Position numbers and translations under genes: made by a program
Notes under the pieces: model-generated
Seen by the model: the letters and a program-made list of their open reading frames with translations, nothing else
Told to the model about the DNA's origin: nothing
Databases searched by the model: none
Assembly: GCA_045538755.1 (NCBI GenBank)
Contig: JAZQEC010000008.1
Span: forward strand, 1 to 64,000
Direction: 5' to 3'
Origin: UBA1738 sp045538755
GTDB taxonomy: Bacteria; Bacillota; Clostridia; UBA1381
Length of the DNA stretch: 64,000 nt
Part shown: positions 59,290 through 64,000 of the stretch, piece by piece
How positions within the stretch are numbered: position 1 is the first letter of the stretch
Layout of the letters: every line of letters begins with the position of its first letter

Positions 59290-61083
59290 ATGAATATATA
59301 CAGATCACATGTATTGATTTGCGGCGGTACCGGCTGTACTTCATCAGGCTCGGTAAAGCTTCAGGAAGAGTTTGAAAACCGCTTAAAGGAAAATAATCTT
59401 GAAAACGAAGTAAAAATCGTTCAGACAGGTTGTTTCGGACTTTGTGCTTTAGGACCAATCGTAGTTGTATATCCTGAAGGCGCATTTTATAGCCGTGTTG
59501 AAAAGGACGACGTTAAGGAAATCGTTGAAGAACATCTCTTAAAGGGACGTATTGTAAAAAGACTTCTTTATAGTGAAACAATTGAAGATGACAACATCAA
59601 GTCTTTAAACGAAACACAGTTCTATGCAAAGCAGATGCGTGTTGCACTTAGAAACTGTGGTGTAATCAATCCGGAAAATATTGATGAATATATAGCTGTT
59701 GACGGTTATCAGGCGCTCGGTAAGGTTCTTACAGAGATGACACCTGAAGAAGTTATCCAGATTATCAAAGATTCAGGACTTCGCGGCAGAGGCGGCGGCG
59801 GATTCCCGACAGGTATGAAGTGGCAGTTCACACATGATGCTGTCGGCGACCAGAAGTATGTTGCTTGTAACGCCGACGAAGGCGACCCAGGTGCATTCAT
59901 GGACCGTTCAATACTAGAAGGTGACCCACACGCACTAATCGAGGCTATGGCTATTGCAGGCTATGCGGTAGGTGCTGATCAGGGTTATGTTTATATCCGT
60001 GCTGAGTACCCGATTGCAGTTGAAAGATTAAGAATTGCTATTGCTCAGGCAAAAGAATATGGTCTTTTAGGTAAAGACATTTTTGGCACAGGCTTCAACT
60101 TCGACCTCGACATCAGACTTGGTGCAGGTGCGTTTGTTTGTGGTGAAGAAACAGCATTAATCACATCTATTGAAGGTAAGCGTGGCGAACCGCGTCCGCG
60201 TCCTCCATTCCCGGCTGTTAAGGGACTTTGGGGCAAGCCTACACTACTCAATAACGTTGAAACTTATGCAAACGTTGCACAGATTATTTTAAACGGTGTT
60301 GACTGGTTCACATCAATGGGAACAGAAAAGTCAAAGGGTACAAAGGTATTTGCTCTTGGCGGAAAGATTAATAACACAGGTCTTGTTGAAGTTCCTATGG
60401 GAACAACACTCCGTGAAATCATTGAAGAAATCGGCGGCGGAATTCCAAACGGCAAGAAGTTCAAGGCAGCACAAACTGGTGGACCTTCAGGCGGATGTAT
60501 TCCTGCAGAGCTTATTGATACACCGATTGACTACGATTCACTTATGGCAATCGGCTCAATGATGGGTTCAGGCGGACTTATCGTTATGGACGAAGACAAC
60601 TGTATGGTTGACATTGCGAAATTCTTCCTTGAATTCACAGTTGACGAATCATGCGGTAAATGTACACCTTGCCGTATCGGTACAAGAAGACTTCTTGAAA
60701 TCCTTACAAAGATTACAGAAGGTAAGGGCACAATGGAAGATATCGACAAGATGGAAGAACTTTGCTATTCAATCAAGGCTTCATCACTTTGCGGTCTCGG
60801 ACAAACTGCTCCAAACCCTGTTCTTTCAACATTAAAATACTTTAGAGACGAATATATTGCACACGTTCAGGATAAGAAGTGTCCGGCAGGTGTATGTAAG
60901 GCACTCGCTCAGTACACAATCGACCCTGAAAAGTGTAAAGGCTGTAGCCTTTGTGCAAGACAGTGCCCTGTTGGTGCAATTTCAGGTGAAATCAAGTCAC
61001 CGTTCGTTATCGATCAGGAAAAATGTATTAAGTGTGGCGCTTGTGAGGCAGCTTGTAAATTCAAAGCTATTTCCAAGTCATAA
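59290..61083 (+). CDS. hydB: HydB: NuoF-like flavoprotein of the bifurcating hydrogenase
   Basis: A 597-residue subunit. An N-terminal thioredoxin-like [2Fe-2S] domain (GGTGCTSSG, TGCFGLCALGP) precedes the NuoF core: GRGGGGFPTGMKW and CNADEGDPGAFMDR for FMN/NADH, CGEETALITSIEGKRGEPRP, and ESCGKCTPCRIGT for a [4Fe-4S]. The C-terminus adds two ferredoxin clusters (CKGCSLCARQCP, CIKCGACEAAC). Codons are strongly biased toward C/G third positions, suggesting high expression. Domain set fits electron-confurcating HydB. Confidence 0.95.
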   Translation: MNIYRSHVLICGGTGCTSSGSVKLQEEFENRLKENNLENEVKIVQTGCFGLCALGPIVVVYPEGAFYSRVEKDDVKEIVEEHLLKGRIVKRLLYSETIEDDNIKSLNETQFYAKQMRVALRNCGVINPENIDEYIAVDGYQALGKVLTEMTPEEVIQIIKDSGLRGRGGGGFPTGMKWQFTHDAVGDQKYVACNADEGDPGAFMDRSILEGDPHALIEAMAIAGYAVGADQGYVYIRAEYPIAVERLRIAIAQAKEYGLLGKDIFGTGFNFDLDIRLGAGAFVCGEETALITSIEGKRGEPRPRPPFPAVKGLWGKPTLLNNVETYANVAQIILNGVDWFTSMGTEKSKGTKVFALGGKINNTGLVEVPMGTTLREIIEEIGGGIPNGKKFKAAQTGGPSGGCIPAELIDTPIDYDSLMAIGSMMGSGGLIVMDEDNCMVDIAKFFLEFTVDESCGKCTPCRIGTRRLLEILTKITEGKGTMEDIDKMEELCYSIKASSLCGLGQTAPNPVLSTLKYFRDEYIAHVQDKKCPAGVCKALAQYTIDPEKCKGCSLCARQCPVGAISGEIKSPFVIDQEKCIKCGACEAACKFKAISKS

Positions 61084-61107
61084 TCTTCGAGAAAGGATAT
61101 TGATACT

Positions 61108-62841
61108 ATGGTAAACTTAAAAATAAACGGCCAGGCAGTAAGTGTTCCGGAAGGTACTACCATTTTGGAAGCTGCTCAGGCAAACGGGATTGACATTCCA
61201 ACTCTATGTTATTTAAAGGACGCATCTGTAACAGGTTCATGCAGAATGTGCGTTGTAGAAATCGTTGGTGCAAGAGCACTTCAGGCTGCTTGTGTATATC
61301 CGGTAGCAGAGGGAATTGAAGTTTTAACTCACTCTCCGAAGGTTAAGCAGGCAAGAAAGAATACTTTAGAGCTTATTCTTTCAAACCATGACAGAAAGTG
61401 TCTTACTTGCTCAAGAAACCAAAACTGTGAGCTTCAAAAGCTTTGTGACGAGCTTGGTGTAACAGGCATCACTTACGAAGGTATTATGAATAACTTTGAT
61501 ATTGATGAGTCAGGAACATCAATCGTAAGAGATAATAATAAATGTATTCTTTGCCGCCGTTGCGTAAACGTTTGTAAGAATGTGCAGACAGTTGGCGTAA
61601 TCGATGCACAGGAAAGAGGATTTAACACAAAGATTGGCTGTGCATTCGAAAAGGAACTTGGCGACACCGCTTGTGTAAACTGCGGACAGTGTATCGCAGC
61701 CTGCCCTGTTGGTGCGCTTCATGAAAAATATGCAACAGACGATGTTTTCGCAGCTATTGCAGACCCTGATAAGTATGTTGTTGTTCAGACAGCTCCTGCT
61801 GTTCGTGCAGCACTCGGTGAAGAGTTTGGTATGGCTATGGGAACGCCTGTAACAGGCAAGATGGTAGCAGCTCTGCGTCGTCTTGGCTTTGATAAGGTAT
61901 TTGACACAGATACAGGTGCTGACCTTACAATTATGGAAGAAGGCAACGAGCTTTTAGAAAGAATTAAAAACGGCGGAACTCTCCCAATGATTACGTCATG
62001 TTCTCCGGGGTGGATTAAGTTCTGTGAGCACAATTTCCCTGAATTTATCGACAATCTTTCGAGCTGTAAGTCACCTCACCAGATGTTCGGTGCGGTTATA
62101 AAGAGCTATTTTGCTGAAAAGAACAACATTGACCCGAAGAAGATTTATGTTGTATCTGTAATGCCGTGTGTGGCTAAGAAATATGAAAACAGCCGTCCTG
62201 AAATGGAAGCAAACGGACTTCGTGATGTAGATGCTGTTATCACAACAAGAGAGCTTGCAAAGATGATTAAGGAAAGCGGTATTATCTTTGATAAGCTTCC
62301 TGATGAACAGTTTGATAAGCCATTCGGTGAAGCATCAGGTGCTGCACACATCTTTGGTGTGACAGGCGGTGTTATGGAAGCAGCTCTTAGAACCGTATAT
62401 GAAATCTTAGAAGGCAAAGAGCTTGCAAAGCTTGAGTTCAACGAAGTAAGAGGAACAGAGGGCGTTAAAGAAGCTACTATTAAGATGGGCGGAATGGATG
62501 TTAATGTTGCTATTGCTCACGGTCTTGGTAATGCAAGAAAGCTTTTGGAAGCTGTAAAGGCTGGCGAAAAGAACTACCACTTCATTGAAGTTATGGCTTG
62601 CCCTGGCGGATGTGTAACAGGTGGCGGACAGCCAATCGTTTCAGCAAAGACTTATATGACAGTTGATGTTAAGAAAGAAAGAGCAAAAGCACTTTACTCA
62701 GAAGACGAAAGAGCGACTATCAGACAGTCACACAAAAACCCTGATATGGACGTGCTTTATAAGGAATACTTTGAAAAGCCGGGTTCACATAAGGCTCATG
62801 AGCTTCTGCATACTCACTATACAGCAAGATCAAAGTTCTAA
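61108..62841 (+). CDS. hydA: HydA: [FeFe] hydrogenase catalytic subunit (trimeric type)
   Basis: A 577-residue catalytic subunit. N-terminal [2Fe-2S] (CYLKDASVTGSCRMC), a His-Cys [4Fe-4S] (HDRKCLTCSRNQNC), and two ferredoxin clusters (CILCRRCVNVC, CVNCGQCIAACP) feed the H-cluster domain: L1 TSCSPGW, L2 MPCVAKKYE, L3 EVMACPGGCVTGGGQP. The C-terminal small-subunit segment ends HTHYTARSKF. L1 has Ser where many HydA have a second Cys, as known for trimeric enzymes. It would oxidise NADH and reduced ferredoxin together to make H2. Confidence 0.95.
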   Translation: MVNLKINGQAVSVPEGTTILEAAQANGIDIPTLCYLKDASVTGSCRMCVVEIVGARALQAACVYPVAEGIEVLTHSPKVKQARKNTLELILSNHDRKCLTCSRNQNCELQKLCDELGVTGITYEGIMNNFDIDESGTSIVRDNNKCILCRRCVNVCKNVQTVGVIDAQERGFNTKIGCAFEKELGDTACVNCGQCIAACPVGALHEKYATDDVFAAIADPDKYVVVQTAPAVRAALGEEFGMAMGTPVTGKMVAALRRLGFDKVFDTDTGADLTIMEEGNELLERIKNGGTLPMITSCSPGWIKFCEHNFPEFIDNLSSCKSPHQMFGAVIKSYFAEKNNIDPKKIYVVSVMPCVAKKYENSRPEMEANGLRDVDAVITTRELAKMIKESGIIFDKLPDEQFDKPFGEASGAAHIFGVTGGVMEAALRTVYEILEGKELAKLEFNEVRGTEGVKEATIKMGGMDVNVAIAHGLGNARKLLEAVKAGEKNYHFIEVMACPGGCVTGGGQPIVSAKTYMTVDVKKERAKALYSEDERATIRQSHKNPDMDVLYKEYFEKPGSHKAHELLHTHYTARSKF

Positions 62842-62852
62842 TATAAATTCAA

Positions 62853-62880
62853 AAAGAAGAACCGTATCGGTTCTTCTTTT
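62853..62880 (+). terminator. Terminator of the hydrogenase operon
   Basis: AAGAAGAACCG/CGGTTCTTCTT stem with a short loop and T run, 12 bases after hydA. Confidence 0.85.
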
Positions 62881-62904
62881 TATGAAAAAAATTCTTTATT
62901 AAAG

Positions 62905-62936
62905 TGAAAAGAGACTGCTGATTTGCAGTCTCTTTT
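62905..62936. terminator. Second hairpin after hydA
   Basis: AAAAGAGACTGC / GCAGTCTCTTTT with loop TGATTT, a 12-bp stem with A/T runs on both sides. It separates hydABC from the structured RNA. Confidence 0.7.
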
Positions 62937-62999
62937 GGGTAAAACGTATTCTTGAAGTCCCAAAGGGACGCCATAGAAGATATGGCTATACGTCTAATT

Positions 63000-63212
63000 A
63001 AAAAAGTGCACAGCCGAAGCCATGCACAAAAAACGCACGGCCAGATTGTGAATCACTTTAATTAATTATGACAATTAATGCGCTTAATGCGTCGTTTTTT
63101 CTTGAAAAACCAATAAAGTCAGCCTGCGTTTTTATCGAAACAAATTTCAAGAAAAAAAGTCAACACAAAAAAAGCATAACACATATTTAATTGTCAATAA
63201 AAAGCGATTCAC
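63000..63212 (-). ncRNA. Structured RNA copy 2 (6S-like architecture, family uncertain)
   Basis: A roughly 213-base minus-strand transcript, homologous to 31559-31718. 5' GTGAATCGCTTT pairs with AAAGTGATTCAC; then GACAATTAA pairs with TTAATTGTC, and TTTTTTCTTGAAA with TTTCAAGAAAAAA. The apex has AAAAACGCAGGCTGACTT, nearly identical to copy 1. The 3' part has GTGCGTTTTTT and a terminator GTGCATGGCTTCGGCTGTGCAC followed by TTTTTT. Base changes in the closing stem are compensated, so the structure is under selection. 6S RNA is possible but unconfirmed. Confidence 0.7.
63006..63027 (-). terminator. Terminator of structured RNA 2
   Basis: On the minus strand GTGCATGGC-TTCG-GCTGTGCAC followed by TTTTTT. 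Confidence 0.85.
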
Positions 63213-63218
63213 AAATAC

Positions 63219-63247
63219 ATTATAGCACAAGGAAATAGGTTTGTCCA
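63219..63247 (-). promoter_or_regulatory. Promoter of structured RNA 2
   Basis: On the minus strand TGGACA (63247-63242) and TATAAT (63224-63219) with a 17-base spacer; the RNA would start near 63212. Confidence 0.78.
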
Positions 63248-63487
63248 TAAGGGAAATTAATTTATTAAAATAATTCGTCAAACATTTTTCGACAAAAAAT
63301 GCGAGCATATTGCGCTTGCTTTTAAAAAGACACGAAAAGGCACAAAACTTTATTGTTCACAATTTATTCATAAAAATTATATATTAAATTAATCTTTTAT
63401 TCATACTGTTGTAAAAAGAATATGTTATGATAATCACAATGAATAAAAAATTTCTAAATACAGAAAATATTTCAAGGAGGAAAAGAT

Positions 63488-64000
63488 ATGAGAAAATATC
63501 CATATACAGACTCAACAGAAATAATTAAATATGAACCAAAAATCAAGAAAAAGGGAAGACTCAAAAAATTCGTGCCTTGTCTTTTGTCAGCGGTTTTGGC
63601 GAGCGGAATAACGGCAGGAGTGTTCGGAGTGGGCGGTCATTACTATTTAAAAACACTTTCTGCGCCGACACAGACCGTTACGTCAAGCACAGGCGGCACA
63701 AATATTCCTTCAGGGGCAACATCGCTTGTTACAAATAACCTGATAGGCGAGCTTTCGGTAAACGAAATTGCGAAAAAAGTCGGCCCATCGTGCGTGGGAA
63801 TTATAAACAAGGCAAAAATCCAACCGCAGCGATACTATGATCCGTTTAGCGGAAGATATTACTATTACCAGACTCCAGGCGAAGATGATATGGTGGAGCA
63901 GGGCTCGGGCTCGGGCATTGTAATAAGCAGTGATGGTTATATTGTAACAAATCAGCACGTTATCGCAGATGCAAATGAAATCACGGTAATTTTAAATACA
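63488..64000 (+). CDS. HtrA/DegP-like trypsin protease, cut by window end
   Basis: The first 171 residues of a membrane-anchored serine protease, truncated at the window edge. ATG at 63488 has AGGAGG upstream. The cytosolic N-terminus (RKYPYTDSTEIIKYEPK) precedes one membrane helix, then a Thr/Ser/Gly-rich linker and the protease domain start. The catalytic His is in VTNQHVI; the Asp and Ser lie beyond the window. HtrA-type enzymes degrade misfolded extracytoplasmic proteins. A PDZ domain would be expected after the cut. Confidence 0.88.
   Translation, partial: MRKYPYTDSTEIIKYEPKIKKKGRLKKFVPCLLSAVLASGITAGVFGVGGHYYLKTLSAPTQTVTSSTGGTNIPSGATSLVTNNLIGELSVNEIAKKVGPSCVGIINKAKIQPQRYYDPFSGRYYYYQTPGEDDMVEQGSGSGIVISSDGYIVTNQHVIADANEITVILNT

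Noticed and set aside
62663..62902. Plus-strand frame overlapping the end of hydA
   Set aside because: It is an out-of-frame shadow of hydA that runs into the terminator.
63710..63958. Minus-strand frame inside the protease
   Set aside because: It is a shadow of the HtrA-like gene, which has a start, ribosome site, membrane helix and catalytic His.

Overview
ORGANISM. The window looks like a spore-forming, anaerobic, low-GC Clostridia (Bacillota) chromosome close to its replication origin. Evidence: dnaA and dnaN, two parS sites beside parA/parB, a gerA-type spore germination operon, a Cys-rich (zinc-type) ribosomal protein S18, and a redox system built on a trimeric [FeFe] hydrogenase and an Nfn transhydrogenase. 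Genus cannot be fixed from this sequence alone. LAYOUT. 1-126: two tandem leftward sigma-A promoters at the window edge, probably feeding an rRNA or tRNA operon outside the window. 150-3833 (minus): queG, trxA, a lipoprotein, a YigZ-family gene, hflX. 4022-5679 (plus): Lrp/AsnC regulator with an aminotransferase. 5728-8118 (minus): crr-like IIA, ptsI, ptsH (HPr with Arg at the regulatory Ser46 position). 8256-11256 (plus): nfnA-nfnB and a DeoR regulator. 11360-25277 (minus): two operons for uronate or glycoside catabolism (uxuA, mannonate oxidoreductase, two Gfo/Idh/MocA dehydrogenases, two TIM-barrel epimerase-like proteins, heparinase II/III-like lyase, old-yellow-enzyme, large flavoprotein, SDR, 2-hydroxyacid dehydrogenase), each with a divergent AraC regulator and with no transporter. 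A frameshifted gene remnant sits at the end of one of them. 26229-28477: gene-fragment spacer, tRNA-Thr, yqeY, rpsU, HIT protein, nth. 28648-31473 (plus): an orphan chain-length/tyrosine-kinase pair and a C-terminally truncated MocR regulator. 31559-39338 (minus): structured RNA 1, Ppx/GppA, a HisRS-like protein with a metal-binding tail, DnaI-like loader, hemZ, MBL hydrolase, dnaN, oriC, dnaA. 39553-43561: eno, ArsR, rpsF-ssb-rpsR, two small DNA-binding proteins, rnpB. 43594-47744 (minus): gerA operon with an unlisted 55-residue membrane protein. 47919-54510 (plus): parA, parB, a coiled-coil membrane protein, serS, a DnaA-box cluster, trmK, a Nif3-like gene, rmuC. 54700-62841 (plus): a ten-gene hydrogenase locus behind a Rex-type operator. 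63000-63212 (minus): structured RNA 2. 63488-end (plus): htrA-like protease, cut by the window. HOW IT WORKS TOGETHER. HydABC can confurcate NADH and reduced ferredoxin into H2, and NfnAB couples NADH and ferredoxin to NADPH; a Rex site links hydrogenase expression to NADH/NAD+. Between the two NuoE-like genes lies a probable sensory module: two DRTGG proteins, two small histidine-kinase-type ATPases, an H-cluster-like iron-sulfur protein and a PHP phosphoesterase. The origin has a Bacillus-like unwinding arrangement (DnaA box, spacer, CTACTACTA trio, AT-rich tract) between dnaA and dnaN. A second dense DnaA-box cluster lies 14 kb away between serS and trmK. MOST UNUSUAL ITEMS. (1) A pair of homologous structured RNAs on the minus strand, each with its own promoter and terminator. 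(2) The hydrogenase-associated sensory module. (3) The bipartite DnaA-box arrangement. (4) Promoter -35 boxes that overlap or abut the stop codon of the upstream gene.
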